Source: Hyphomicrobiales bacterium
GTDB taxonomy: Bacteria; Pseudomonadota; Alphaproteobacteria; Rhizobiales; Rhizobiaceae
DNA length: 35,071 nt
Direction: 5' to 3'
NCBI GenBank assembly: GCA_900469445.1
Contig: UBXM01000027.1
Location: forward strand, 1-35,071
Part shown: in pieces, positions 7,839 through 15,445 of the stretch
Position numbering within the stretch: the stretch's first letter is position 1
How the letters are laid out: each line of letters opens with the position of its first letter
The notes under the pieces: generated by a model
What the model was told of the DNA's origin: nothing
The model's database searches: none
Seen by the model: only the letters and a program-made list of their open reading frames with translations
Position numbers and translations under genes: made by a program

Positions 7839-8261
7839 ATGCCCATTCTCTACACCACCAAGGGTTCTGCTACCGGCGGCCGTGCAGGCCACGGCGCCTC
7901 TGAAAACGGCGTTCTCGATGTCACGCTCACGGTTCCGAAGGAACTCGGCGGCGATGGCGCAACTGGCACCAATCCAGAACAGCTTTTCGCGGTCGGTTAT
8001 TCCGCCTGCTTCCTCGGCGCACTGAAGGCTGTCGCGGCTAAGGAAAAGGCAAAGATCCCGGAAGATGCGAAGGTGACGGCAACCGTCGGCATCGGCCCGC
8101 GCGAAGACGGTACCGGCTTCGGCATCGAAGTTTCGCTTTCGGTTTCCATCCCAGGCATGGACAAGGCCCAGGCTGAAGATCTGGTCGCCAAGGCGCATAT
8201 CGTTTGCCCCTACAGCCACGCCATGCGCACCTCGACCGAAGTCCCGGTCACGGTTGCCTAA
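7839..8261 (+). CDS. ohr: Organic hydroperoxide resistance protein Ohr
   Basis: A 140-residue Ohr/OsmC-fold thiol peroxidase. The catalytic set is visible: R15 (TGGRAGH), E47 (NPEQLF), peroxidatic C57 (GYSACF) and resolving C123 (HIVCPYSHA). The enzyme reduces organic and fatty-acid hydroperoxides in the cytoplasm, and the family recycles through lipoylated proteins. AAGGGA precedes the ATG. It is divergent from ohrR with the operator between them and is closed by a strong terminator at 8315-8350. Confidence 0.96.
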   Translation: MPILYTTKGSATGGRAGHGASENGVLDVTLTVPKELGGDGATGTNPEQLFAVGYSACFLGALKAVAAKEKAKIPEDAKVTATVGIGPREDGTGFGIEVSLSVSIPGMDKAQAEDLVAKAHIVCPYSHAMRTSTEVPVTVA

Positions 8262-8314
8262 CAAGTATGCGCATATCGGGTGCCGCCTTCGGGCGGTATC
8301 CGGAAGGCGTCTTG

Positions 8315-8350
8315 AAAACGGCCGGAAGTCCTCGGACTTCCGGCCGTTTT
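8315..8350. terminator. Strong bidirectional terminator
   Basis: A perfect 16-bp stem, AAAACGGCCGGAAGTC (8315-8330) with GACTTCCGGCCGTTTT (8335-8350), has a 4-base loop. It lies between the convergent ohr and LysE-type genes and has an A-run on one side and a T-run on the other. Confidence 0.93.
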
Positions 8351-8356
8351 GTCATG

Positions 8357-8989
8357 TCAGTTTCGCTGCAGGGCCAGATGGGCGCCGAGCCCGATCAGCA
8401 CTGCGCCGCCGGCACGCTGCATCATGCGCTGCGCTGAGGCTGATTTCTTCAGGCCCCGGACGACCGCCCCTGCAAGGAATACGCACACCAGATCGGCGGA
8501 CGAAAAGATCAGATTGACTAGGGTTCCGAGGATGAGGAACTGCAGCCAGACGGGAAAGACCGCCGAAGCATCAACGAATTGCGGCAGGAAGGCCATGAAG
8601 AAGATCGCGGTCTTCGGGTTCAGAACCTCCACGGTAATGCTTTCCACAAAGGCGCGCCGAGCAGATTTCTGGCTGATCATGGGCATTGAAGGGTCACCGC
8701 CCGTCCGGCTTCTAAAGAGCGAAATACCGAGCCAGATCAGGTAGGCCGCCCCAATCATCTTCACTGCAAGATAGAGCGTTGGCACGGCATGGAAGAGGAC
8801 CGAAAGCCCCGCCGCGGCGGCTAGCACATGAACGTAACAGCCCACGTGAATGCCGAACGTTGCCATCAGCCCGCCCCGCCGCCCGCGCGCCATCGTCTGG
8901 GCCGCAGCGTAGAGCATCGCGGGACCGGGAATGTAGGCAAAGACGGCAGTGGTGATGAAGAAGGTGATCAGCAGCTCAGGAGACGGCAT
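8357..8989 (-). CDS. LysE/RhtB family amino-acid exporter
   Basis: A 210-residue membrane protein with six hydrophobic segments. The LysE-family signature is near the N-terminus (FAYIPGPAMLYAAAQTMARGRRGG, about residues 17-40), and the conserved ITVEVLNPKTAIFFMAFLPQF block lies in the middle. The family exports amino acids or related metabolites by proton exchange. The substrate cannot be read from sequence. The gene stands alone, with a terminator directly after its stop. Confidence 0.92.
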   Translation of the reverse strand: MPSPELLITFFITTAVFAYIPGPAMLYAAAQTMARGRRGGLMATFGIHVGCYVHVLAAAAGLSVLFHAVPTLYLAVKMIGAAYLIWLGISLFRSRTGGDPSMPMISQKSARRAFVESITVEVLNPKTAIFFMAFLPQFVDASAVFPVWLQFLILGTLVNLIFSSADLVCVFLAGAVVRGLKKSASAQRMMQRAGGAVLIGLGAHLALQRN

Positions 8990-9061
8990 CGGGTGACCTT
9001 CGACGGTGGTGGCGTCAGGAACGATAGCTTCTCTCTCAAGGTAAAACCAGCGTGAAATCCC

Positions 9062-9102
9062 TTGTCAGTGGAAATATATCATCTATATTGTTTCTTAAGA
9101 AA
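9062..9102 (+). promoter_or_regulatory. Toxin-antitoxin promoter with operator-like repeats
   Basis: TTGTCA (9062-9067) and TATATT (9084-9089) are spaced by 16 bases. AATATA (9073-9078) and TATATT (9084-9089) form an inverted repeat over the -10. The perfect 12-bp palindrome TTTCTTAAGAAA (9091-9102) lies at the likely start and just before the ribosome-binding site. Both are good candidates for autorepression by the Xre-type antitoxin. Confidence 0.6.
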
Positions 9103-9112
9103 GGAAGAGGCT

Positions 9113-9496
9113 ATGGCTTACGCATCGAAAAATCCAGATCTCGTCATTTCGGAAGCGCAGGTTGTGACCAAAGCCACAGTTGCTGCTGCCGATCGGCTTG
9201 GCCTCAGCGCCCGCGCGCTCGCCGGCATTGTCGGTGTTTCGGAAGCTTCCGTGTCGCGCATGAAGCGGCTGGATCACCTGCTCGAAAAGGGAACGAAACC
9301 CTTCGAGCTGGCGCTGCTGCTGATCCGTCTTTTCCGTTCTCTCGATGCGATCACGGGCGGCGACGAGCAGGTGGCTCGCGCCTGGCTCAAAAGCCACAAT
9401 ACCGCTCTGGCCGGCATTCCCGCCAACAAGATCCTCAGCATTTCCGGTTTGATTGATGTCCTTGCCTATCTGGATGCCCGCCGCGCTCTCGTCTGA
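9113..9496 (+). CDS. Xre/MbcA/ParS-type antitoxin
   Basis: The protein has 127 residues from the ATG at 9113, preceded by AAGGAAGAGG. The N-terminal helix-turn-helix (about 32-50, LSARALAGIVGVSEASVSRM) is followed by the C-terminal DUF2384 toxin-binding region. W91 of AWLKSHNTALAGIPANKIL and the terminal VLAYLDARRALV are characteristic. Antitoxins of this class neutralise RES-domain toxins by inserting their C-terminus into the active site, and they autorepress the operon. The toxin frame overlaps its 3' end by about 23 bases. Confidence 0.92.
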   Translation: MAYASKNPDLVISEAQVVTKATVAAADRLGLSARALAGIVGVSEASVSRMKRLDHLLEKGTKPFELALLLIRLFRSLDAITGGDEQVARAWLKSHNTALAGIPANKILSISGLIDVLAYLDARRALV

Positions 9497-10220
9497 GTTC
9501 AGGCGGCTGAGCCGAAACGTCTGGCGTCTCGTCGAGGCGCAGCATCGTGTCTCGACGATGAAGCTGGTCGACGATATCGATGAGCAGGCGCTGCTGGAAA
9601 ATCTTCTGGAAGAGACCAAGCCTGCTTATCCGCCGGAATGCGAAGGGCTCGATTATCTGCTGAAAACACCGTTTCGTTATGGCGCGGCCTATCCGCATGG
9701 CTCGCGTTTCCGCCGCGCCGGCAAGACGCAGGGTGTCTTTTACGCGGCATTCGAAATCTCAACTGCAATCGCCGAAATGGCCTTTTACCGGCTGCTTTTC
9801 TTCGCCGAGTCTCCAGCCACGCCGCTGCCGTCCAATCCTGCCGAATACACGGCCTTTGCTGTGCCGATCGACAGCGGAAAAATCCTGGATCTGACGGCGG
9901 CACCATTCGACAAGGACCGTACGGCCTGGGAAGATCGGTTAGATTACACCGCCTGCCAGTCATTTGCCGAGGTGGCCCGTAGCGCCGGCGCCGAGGCGAT
10001 CGTCTATCGCTCGGTTCGCGATCCGCAGGAAGGGCCCAATATCGCCTTGCTGACAGTGTCCGCCTTTGCGGCGACAGAGCCGTCGGAAAGGCAGACATGG
10101 CGAATTCGCCTCTCCCGCGCGGGCGTGCAGGCCATCAGAAACTATCCGTTGCTGCGGCTGGGATTTTCCATAACCGAATTTGCCGACGATCCGAGGATTG
10201 CCGCAGCCATGAAGGGCTGA
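9474..10220 (+). CDS. RES-domain toxin (NAD-degrading or ADP-ribosylating family)
   Basis: The protein has 248 residues if translation begins at the ATG at 9474, inside the antitoxin's last codons; ATG 9456 is an alternative. The RES domain spans about 65-215. The active-site residues expected for the family are visible: arginines in HGSRFRRAG (78, 80), Y90 in GVFYAAF, E101 in TAIAEMAFYR and S180 in AIVYRSVRDP. Known members deplete cellular NAD+ by phosphorolysis or hydrolysis, or ADP-ribosylate a metabolic enzyme. Overlap with the antitoxin implies translational coupling. With all key residues present the toxin is probably active. At 248 residues it is longer than minimal RES toxins because of an extra N-terminal 60 residues. 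Confidence 0.92.
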   Translation: MPAALSSEFRRLSRNVWRLVEAQHRVSTMKLVDDIDEQALLENLLEETKPAYPPECEGLDYLLKTPFRYGAAYPHGSRFRRAGKTQGVFYAAFEISTAIAEMAFYRLLFFAESPATPLPSNPAEYTAFAVPIDSGKILDLTAAPFDKDRTAWEDRLDYTACQSFAEVARSAGAEAIVYRSVRDPQEGPNIALLTVSAFAATEPSERQTWRIRLSRAGVQAIRNYPLLRLGFSITEFADDPRIAAAMKG

Positions 10221-10270
10221 CCGCATATCTTTCAGCCGATGGCAAAGAAGGAGATCTCGGGCACAAAACG

Positions 10271-10301
10271 AAAAAAGGCCGGGGCAATGTTGCTCCGACC
10301 T
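10271..10301 (-). terminator. Minus-strand terminator-like hairpin
   Basis: Read on the minus strand, AGGTCGGAGCAA and TTGCCCCGGCCT (plus 10290-10301 and 10276-10287) pair with one wobble and one mismatch and are followed by six Ts. It would end leftward transcription through 10316-10516. It is a weaker terminator for the plus-strand toxin gene, for which no T-run follows. Confidence 0.55.
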
Positions 10302-10315
10302 CTCTCATCGCTGCT

Positions 10316-10516
10316 TTATCCACCCGTGCCAGTACATCCGTGGTCAAAAGCTGAAAGCAGCGCGGTTATTGCGAGCAGCACATGGGTTAAGCGCTCATCA
10401 GCAATACCGATATTGCTTATGTAATCCGTGATTGTGGTCAAATCAAGTCCTTCCGCCTTCTGCGACAAAAATACTCGTTTTCCGCGTGTGGGGAGCAGGT
10501 TGTCGTATTCCTTCAA
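10316..10516 (-). CDS. Doubtful small ORF, 66 codons, TTG start
   Basis: The frame reads KEYDNLLPTRGKRVFLSQKAEGLDLTT and so on to a TAA, and stays open upstream to a TAG at about 10632. No ATG or GTG occurs, only TTG at 10516 without a ribosome-binding site. Amino-acid composition is plausible for a protein, and a terminator follows it. It could be the remnant of a gene that lost its 5' end, or chance. No family is recognised. Confidence 0.22.
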   Translation of the reverse strand: MKEYDNLLPTRGKRVFLSQKAEGLDLTTITDYISNIGIADERLTHVLLAITALLSAFDHGCTGTGG

Positions 10517-10688
10517 GGAAAGACGCCAGAGTGAGCTTGCGGCAGACTGGTATTTGAAAAGCGATGGCCGGATGCTGCCGCATCGGAAATTTTCCAGTCT
10601 ATATTCTCTTTCTGTGGGGCGTCTTGTGTCCTAGATGAAGCTGGCGGAAGACGTGCCTTGCCAATGAAGAGCCGAGGAGGCTGCAGCT

Positions 10689-10988
10689 ATGAGGTCGGTT
10701 TTAATTCTCTCCTTCGTAACGCTTGTGCTTGCCGCCTGCAGCAGCACCGGAGACGCGCCGCCCGGCGCTATCGACTATGGTCCTGGGATCCGGCCGATAA
10801 AGGGAAGCATCACCTATGGAGACCAAGGGCCGCGGCGCTCTGACCTGCCTCCGGGCTATAAATTCAGCCATGAATTCTACGATGCCTTCGGCAGTCGCGT
10901 TCAAGAGCGTTATCGCATCACCGATGACGGTATTCTGGAACTCTACAGCCGGCGCGTGAAGCCGATCACCATCTCGGGCGGTCGCTGA
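10689..10988 (+). CDS. Small lipoprotein of unknown function
   Basis: A 99-residue protein with signal peptide MRSVLILSFVTLVLAAC, whose lipobox LAAC marks a lipid-modified cysteine at residue 17. The mature part (SSTGDAPPGAIDYGPG...) has a flexible proline/glycine-rich start and a C-terminal half that looks like a short beta-rich domain (FYDAFGSRVQERYRITDDGILELYSRR). GAGGAGG precedes the ATG. No named family is recognised. It is convergent with the MarR gene ending at 11013. Confidence 0.8.
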   Translation: MRSVLILSFVTLVLAACSSTGDAPPGAIDYGPGIRPIKGSITYGDQGPRRSDLPPGYKFSHEFYDAFGSRVQERYRITDDGILELYSRRVKPITISGGR

Positions 10989-11012
10989 GGGATCTCTTCG
11001 GTTCGGGCTGTC

Positions 11013-11462
11013 TCAGCGTATGCCCGCCAGCGATCGCCGCACCACATCAGATCCGCCATCCCCCAGTTCCGCATCGATCTGTGCATGAACCCGGGTCCAG
11101 ATGGGCAGTGCTGCGGAAAGCATAGCCATGCCTGCTTCGGTCAGCATCAGGAGCCGTCCGCGGCGATCCTTCGGATCTGTCTCGGTCTTCACCAGTCCGC
11201 GCCGTTCCAGGACCTTCAGCGCCGCCGTCAACGTGGTGCGGTCCATGGCGAGAAGATCGCAGACTGATTTCATCGTTGCCGGCACCGGCCGGTTCAATGA
11301 CATCATCAGCGAAAACTGCCCGTTATTCAGCCCGATCGGCTTCATCGCCACATCGAAACGACGCGCAAGTGCGCGCGCTGCCCGCTGCACGTGAAGGCAC
11401 AGGCAGGTGTCCCGCACATGGATCGTGGTGGAAAACGGAACTGATTCGATGTTTGACAGCAT
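11013..11462 (-). CDS. MarR family transcriptional regulator
   Basis: A 149-residue MarR protein. N-terminal cysteines C20 and C22 in RDTCLCLHVQRAARALARRF sit where redox-sensing MarR proteins carry a reactive thiol. The winged helix is evident in MKSVCDLLAMDRTTLTAALKVLERRGLV, with the wing KTETDPKDRRGRLLML. It diverges from the DUF899/DUF1579/VOC cluster with a perfect palindrome in the 54-bp gap, so it most likely represses that cluster and responds to an oxidant, electrophile or small aromatic. The effector is unknown. Confidence 0.9.
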   Translation of the reverse strand: MLSNIESVPFSTTIHVRDTCLCLHVQRAARALARRFDVAMKPIGLNNGQFSLMMSLNRPVPATMKSVCDLLAMDRTTLTAALKVLERRGLVKTETDPKDRRGRLLMLTEAGMAMLSAALPIWTRVHAQIDAELGDGGSDVVRRSLAGIR

Positions 11463-11485
11463 GGGATAATTATGTTGATATCAAC
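11453..11485 (+). promoter_or_regulatory. Promoter with MarR-type palindromic operator
   Basis: A consensus TTGACA (11453-11458) is followed after 17 bases by TGATAT (11476-11481). The -10 lies inside the perfect 12-bp palindrome GTTGATATCAAC (11474-11485). A dimeric MarR protein bound there would block the DUF899 operon and also the start of its own gene at 11462. Confidence 0.7.
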
Positions 11486-11516
11486 TTAATCTGTCAAGGA
11501 AGAGGAGATCCGAGAC

Positions 11517-12296
11517 ATGGATACAACCCGCATGGATATCACCGCATCCGCGAAGAATGGTCCCGAAAACGCCGTTGTCGATCGCGACGAGTGGCGCGAT
11601 GCGCGCCTCACGTTGCTGGAACTGGAGAAGGAAGAAACCCGCCTGCGCGACAGGGTGAGGGCGGCGCGCCAGGCGCTTCCCTGGGTCAAGCTCGATAAGG
11701 ATTATGCCTTCGATACGCTTGCCGGCCGCAAGACCCTGGCCGAACTTTTCGAAGGCCGCAGCCAGCTGCTTGTCTATCACTTCATGCTCGGCCCGGATTG
11801 GGATGAGGGCTGTATCGGCTGTTCCTTTTTCTGCGACCATGTCGAAGGCGCACTGCCGCACCTGAACAATCACGACGTCACTTGGGTGGCCGTTTCCCGC
11901 GCACCGCTCGACAAGATCGAGGCCTATCGCAAGCGTATGGGCTGGAATTTTCCCTGGGTCTCGTCCTTCGGCGACGATTTCAACTATGATTACAACGTTT
12001 CGTTCTCGGATGAGGAGCGGGCGTCTGGCGCAGTCGAATACAATTACCGCAAGGTGCCGACCGGCGAGATTGCTGACGAGGAGCACGGCATGTCCTCCTT
12101 CTACCGCAACGAAGCGGGCGAGATTTTCCATACCTATTCGACCTATGCCCGCGGCGGCGAGGAAGTCTGCGGCACGCTGATGCTGCTCGACCGTGCGCCG
12201 CTTGGCCGCAACGAAACCTCGACCATGAGTTTTCTCAAGCGCCACGACGAATACGAGACTGCGCCGCAGACGGCGGGTTCATCCTGCTGCCATTGA
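11517..12296 (+). CDS. DUF899 family thioredoxin-fold protein
   Basis: A 259-residue cytoplasmic protein of the DUF899 group. After a charged helical N-terminus (25-55), the thioredoxin-like domain begins with ALPWVKLDKDYAFDT and GRKTLAELFEGRSQLLVYHFML. It is followed by GCIGCSFFCD with a CxxC pair at 99/102 and C106. The protein ends in SSCCH, a possible metal or thiol site. Biochemical function is not established for the family as far as I know; a thiol-redox role is inferred from fold and motif. It has a strong GAGGAG ribosome-binding site and is the first gene of a four-gene cluster behind the MarR operator. Confidence 0.88.
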   Translation: MDTTRMDITASAKNGPENAVVDRDEWRDARLTLLELEKEETRLRDRVRAARQALPWVKLDKDYAFDTLAGRKTLAELFEGRSQLLVYHFMLGPDWDEGCIGCSFFCDHVEGALPHLNNHDVTWVAVSRAPLDKIEAYRKRMGWNFPWVSSFGDDFNYDYNVSFSDEERASGAVEYNYRKVPTGEIADEEHGMSSFYRNEAGEIFHTYSTYARGGEEVCGTLMLLDRAPLGRNETSTMSFLKRHDEYETAPQTAGSSCCH

Positions 12297-12332
12297 GGCG
12301 GCCTATGTTCAACAGACAGGGAGGAAGACACG

Positions 12333-12818
12333 ATGACGATGGTCATGGCAAAACCGCGCGCCGAACACGGCTTTCTGGAAAAGATGGTTGGCAGCTGGGA
12401 TGTCACCTCGGACATGAGCGGAGATGCGACATGGGTGGAAAATGTTCGTTCGCTGCAAGGTCTCTGGATCATCGCGGAAGGTAGTGGCGAGATGCCCAAG
12501 GGTGAGGGAGGTGAAGAAGTCGTGCCTGTCACCACCGTGCTCACCCTCGGTTTCGATTCTGCCAAGCAAAAATATGTCGGCACCTGGCTCGGCTCGATGA
12601 TGGACAATCTCTGGGTCTATGAAGGCGAGGCCGAGCCGGATGGAAAGACGCTCAGCCTCTATACCGTTGGTCCGTCGATGAGCGGTGAGGGCCTGGCCGA
12701 TTACCGCGAGCAGATCACTTTCCTTTCCGATGACCACCGCACCTTCAATTCCAGCGCCAAACAGCCGGATGGCAGCTGGAAACAGTTCATGGAGGCCCAT
12801 TACCGCCGCAGGACATAA
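12333..12818 (+). CDS. DUF1579 family protein, copy 1
   Basis: A 161-residue soluble protein with DUF1579 hallmarks: FLEKMVGSWDVTSDM near the start, then a repeated beta pattern with GLWIIAEGSGEM, TLGFDSAKQKYVGTWLGSMM, LSLYTVGPSM and DGSWKQFMEAHYRR. The fold is likely a lipocalin-like beta-barrel, but no reaction is known to me. GGGAGGAAG precedes the ATG. It lies 36 bp after DUF899 and is a clear paralogue of the next gene. Confidence 0.87.
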   Translation: MTMVMAKPRAEHGFLEKMVGSWDVTSDMSGDATWVENVRSLQGLWIIAEGSGEMPKGEGGEEVVPVTTVLTLGFDSAKQKYVGTWLGSMMDNLWVYEGEAEPDGKTLSLYTVGPSMSGEGLADYREQITFLSDDHRTFNSSAKQPDGSWKQFMEAHYRRRT

Positions 12819-12874
12819 ACAGGCGCCCCGCCCACCTGCTCGAACCGCAAGGCGAAAACCCCAAGGAGAGAACG

Positions 12875-13348
12875 ATGAGCGAAGACGATTTCGAAAAGCC
12901 GCAACCCGAGCACAAGGCCCTGGAACGCCTTGTCGGCACCTGGGATGTGAAATCCTCGATGACCGGACCGGATGCCAGCTGGACCGAGACATGCCGTTCG
13001 CTTGATGGCATGTGGTATATTGCCGAGGGCGAAGGCGATGTGCCGGGCGGCACGGCCAAAACGGTCATGACGCTCGGTTACGATCCGGAAAAACGCCGTT
13101 ATGTCGGTAGTTGGATCGGCACGATGATGGGCATGCTCTGGGTCTATGACGGTGAGATGTCGCCGGATGGCAATACGCTCAGCCTCTATGCGACCGGTCC
13201 GGATTTCGAGGTCGAAGGCCGCACCGCCGAATACCGCGAACAGATCGTCTTTCAGGACAAGGACCACCGGCTTTTCACCTCCGCCACGCGGCAGGAGGAT
13301 GGCAGCTGGAAGACCTTTCAGGACATTCAATACATCCGCGCAAAATAG
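12875..13348 (+). CDS. DUF1579 family protein, copy 2
   Basis: A 157-residue paralogue of the preceding gene. It shares ALERLVGTWDVKSSM, LDGMWYIAEGEG, TLGYDPEKRRYVGSWIGTMMGMLWVYDGE, LSLYATGP, EYREQIVFQDKDHR and QEDGSWKTFQDIQYIRAK. AAGGAGAG precedes the ATG. The side-by-side copies indicate a tandem duplication that has diverged, so the two may bind different ligands or form a heteromer. Confidence 0.87.
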   Translation: MSEDDFEKPQPEHKALERLVGTWDVKSSMTGPDASWTETCRSLDGMWYIAEGEGDVPGGTAKTVMTLGYDPEKRRYVGSWIGTMMGMLWVYDGEMSPDGNTLSLYATGPDFEVEGRTAEYREQIVFQDKDHRLFTSATRQEDGSWKTFQDIQYIRAK

Positions 13349-13387
13349 GCGTGTCTTGGCCGCTACACGCAAAGAGAGGAGAATACC

Positions 13388-14200
13388 ATGTTGCAGACCG
13401 CTTCGAGTACTCGCTCCGCCACCCATGGCAAATTCATCTGGTGCGAGTTGATGACATCCGACACCAAAGCCGCCGGCGATTTTTATTCCGCCGTTATCGG
13501 CTGGAAGGTGAACACGATGTCCATGCCCGATATGCCGGCCTATTACCTGTTCGAAATGGGCGAGGGGGAAAATTGTCCCGGCATCGGCGGCATGATGGAT
13601 TTCCCGCCCGAACTGGAGGGCAAGCTGCCGCCGAACTGGACCGGTTACGTGGCTGTCGACGATGTCGATGCAACGGCGAAGGAATATGTCTCGCTTGGCG
13701 GCAGCATCCAGCGTGAACCGGAGGATATCCCCGGCATCGGTCGTTTTGCCGTGGTGGCCGACCCGCATGGGGCGGTGCTCTGCATCATGACGCCGATCCC
13801 GCCGGAAAATCCGCCGCGTGAACTGGGGCCGGAAGATCGCGGCAATGTCGGCTGGCGCGAGCTTTATGCCGGCGAGGTGCATGAAGCCTTCGATTTTTAT
13901 GGCAAGGTTTTCGGTTGGACGAAGGACCACGATTTCGACATGGGCGCGATGGGCCCATACCGCATCTTCGCCCACGGCGGCAAAGCCATCGGCGGCATGA
14001 TGACGAGGCCGGAAACCGTGCCCGTGCCCTGCTGGAGCTATTACTTCAACGTCGAGGCTATCGACGCGGCGATCGAGCGGGTCAAGGAGAACGGCGGCAC
14101 GGTGGTCTTCGGTCCGCAATCCGTGCCCGGCGACAGCTGGATTATCAACGCCACCGATCCGCAGGGCGCATTCTTCAGCCTGGTGGCGCCGAAACGTTAA
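13388..14200 (+). CDS. VOC family protein with two glyoxalase-like domains
   Basis: A 270-residue protein built of two vicinal-oxygen-chelate domains. Domain one spans about 15-140 (GKFIWCELMTSDTKAAGDFYSAVIGWKV ... AVVADPHGAVLCIM) and domain two about 150-270 (VGWRELYAGEVHEAFDFYGKVFGWTKD ... WIINATDPQGAFFSLVAPKR). The family includes glyoxalases, dioxygenases and drug-binding proteins. The metal-site residues are not clear enough to assign an enzyme. GAGAGGAG precedes the ATG. As the last gene of the MarR-controlled cluster, it suggests the operon deals with a reactive small molecule. Confidence 0.9.
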   Translation: MLQTASSTRSATHGKFIWCELMTSDTKAAGDFYSAVIGWKVNTMSMPDMPAYYLFEMGEGENCPGIGGMMDFPPELEGKLPPNWTGYVAVDDVDATAKEYVSLGGSIQREPEDIPGIGRFAVVADPHGAVLCIMTPIPPENPPRELGPEDRGNVGWRELYAGEVHEAFDFYGKVFGWTKDHDFDMGAMGPYRIFAHGGKAIGGMMTRPETVPVPCWSYYFNVEAIDAAIERVKENGGTVVFGPQSVPGDSWIINATDPQGAFFSLVAPKR

Positions 14201-14218
14201 ATCGGTTTCACGCCCGCA

Positions 14219-14246
14219 ATCGCGCCGAGACACTTATCGGCGCGAT
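14219..14246. terminator. Hairpin after the VOC gene
   Basis: ATCGCGCCGA (14219-14228) and TCGGCGCGAT (14237-14246) are a perfect 10-bp inverted repeat with an 8-base loop, 19 bases after the VOC stop. There is no T-tract, so termination is plausible but unproven. Confidence 0.5.
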
Positions 14247-14341
14247 GGCGCCTCTGGTGGAGGGCTGCCCCATCGAAGGCCAGTTCCAACGGTCCAGCAT
14301 CGCGCTGATTTATCTCGTTGAACTCGATCTCAAGGCGTTGG

Positions 14342-14365
14342 CGCGCGCGGTTGTTCCCGCGCGCG
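14342..14365. terminator. GC hairpin beyond the methyltransferase gene
   Basis: CGCGCGCGG (14342-14350) pairs with CCGCGCGCG (14357-14365) around TTGTTC. It lies 37 bases past the end of the minus-strand methyltransferase and could help to end its transcript. No T-run is present on either side. Confidence 0.4.
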
Positions 14366-14401
14366 GCCTTCATGGCGGTTAGTTGGTTCGTCACCAGCCC
14401 A

Positions 14402-15445
14402 TCACGAAAGCTTTTGGATCGTGCTGTAGATGATGTTGCGATTGGCGCCGAACCAGACCTTGCCTTCAACATTTTCCGCCGAAGAGCTGGCGTTGACGAT
14501 ACGCCACATATCGGCTTGCGACCGCTGGAGGAGCTCCCAGTTCATGAAGGACTCCATATAGCCGTCATCGGCCATCTCGTCGGAGAAGTTGGCAAACAGA
14601 AAGACGCCGCCCGGTTTCAGCATCTCCATGCAGATCTGCGTAAGGCGGATCGCAACCTTGTCAGCCAGGTAATCGTAAAGACCAGCCGCATAGATCAGGT
14701 CAAATGTTCCGATCTGATGTTTTTTCGCGAGCAACCCGCGCACGGATCCATCGATAGGCTCCACAGCGGTTCCGTGGAACTGGCTCGAGATCGATCCGAT
14801 ACTTTGCGGGTCCTGATCGAGCGCAACCCAGCGTTTCAGGCGGCCATCCGCCAGCGACTTTGATGCTTCCGCTTCGCGAAGATGACCGGCTGCGATCGCG
14901 AGGACTTCGGTATCCGGACCTATCCGCGCCGCGGTGTCATCGACATAGCGGGTCAGGATGTCGCGCCGTTCTCTTACGGCCACGGGTCCGGGGGCGTTGA
15001 TCGTGTATTCGAAGATATCAAGACCGAGGGGAGTGGATCTCGCCACCTCCTCGGCCACCGCCGAGTGCCCATAGATGAAGTCGATCAGGCTGGCGTCACC
15101 CGAATAGCCGCGTGGTTTTTCAAATGACCAACGGGTGAACGGGCACTGCTGCATAATCGTTGCCGAGGAATGCGCCTGAATGATCGGGATGAGTTTCTGC
15201 CACGAGGCCGGGCCGCATTTGAGCCGGATATCATGGAGCTGGCCGATCAACCATCTGACGGCGCCAGGCAAGTCGTTGCCTGCGGAGAAACGCTGCATCG
15301 CGATATTGATGACAACAGCGAATTCTGCCTCCGCGGTTCGCAGGAGGTCCGTCTCGTTATTCTGATTGGCTTGGAGGAAGTTGTTGCTGACTGACTGCGG
15401 TGTGATCAAGCTTTCGCCATCAAGGGAAAAAAGGGGCTGCGCCAC
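14402..15445 (-). CDS. PhcB-like class I SAM-dependent methyltransferase
   Basis: A 347-residue protein. An N-terminal helical region (about 1-130) carries the block FEKPRGYSGDASLIDFIYG. I associate this block with the methyltransferase group that includes PhcB, which makes the 3-hydroxypalmitate methyl ester signal in Ralstonia. The Rossmann domain follows: motif I EVLAIAAGHLREAEASK, VALDQDP (acidic residue for SAM ribose), FDLIYAAGLYDYL and MLKPGGVFLFANF. The usual motif I cysteine or glycine is replaced (AAGH). A role making a fatty-acid ester or another small signal is inference only. It is divergent from the GGDEF-EAL gene. Confidence 0.8.
   Translation of the reverse strand: MAQPLFSLDGESLITPQSVSNNFLQANQNNETDLLRTAEAEFAVVINIAMQRFSAGNDLPGAVRWLIGQLHDIRLKCGPASWQKLIPIIQAHSSATIMQQCPFTRWSFEKPRGYSGDASLIDFIYGHSAVAEEVARSTPLGLDIFEYTINAPGPVAVRERRDILTRYVDDTAARIGPDTEVLAIAAGHLREAEASKSLADGRLKRWVALDQDPQSIGSISSQFHGTAVEPIDGSVRGLLAKKHQIGTFDLIYAAGLYDYLADKVAIRLTQICMEMLKPGGVFLFANFSDEMADDGYMESFMNWELLQRSQADMWRIVNASSSAENVEGKVWFGANRNIIYSTIQKLS

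Larger units (their letters stand above)
10221..10688. other. 468-bp region without a confident gene
   Basis: This stretch between the RES toxin and the small lipoprotein is less GC-rich than its surroundings. It holds a minus-strand terminator (10271-10301), a short minus-strand open frame and an 11-bp palindrome GGAAATTTTCC (10585-10595). TATATT at 10600-10605 could be a -10 for the lipoprotein gene, but no convincing -35 is present. Confidence 0.5.

Noticed and set aside
14260..14400. A short minus-strand frame after the methyltransferase as a separate gene
   Set aside because: It has no start signal, includes GC hairpins and has no recognisable similarity.
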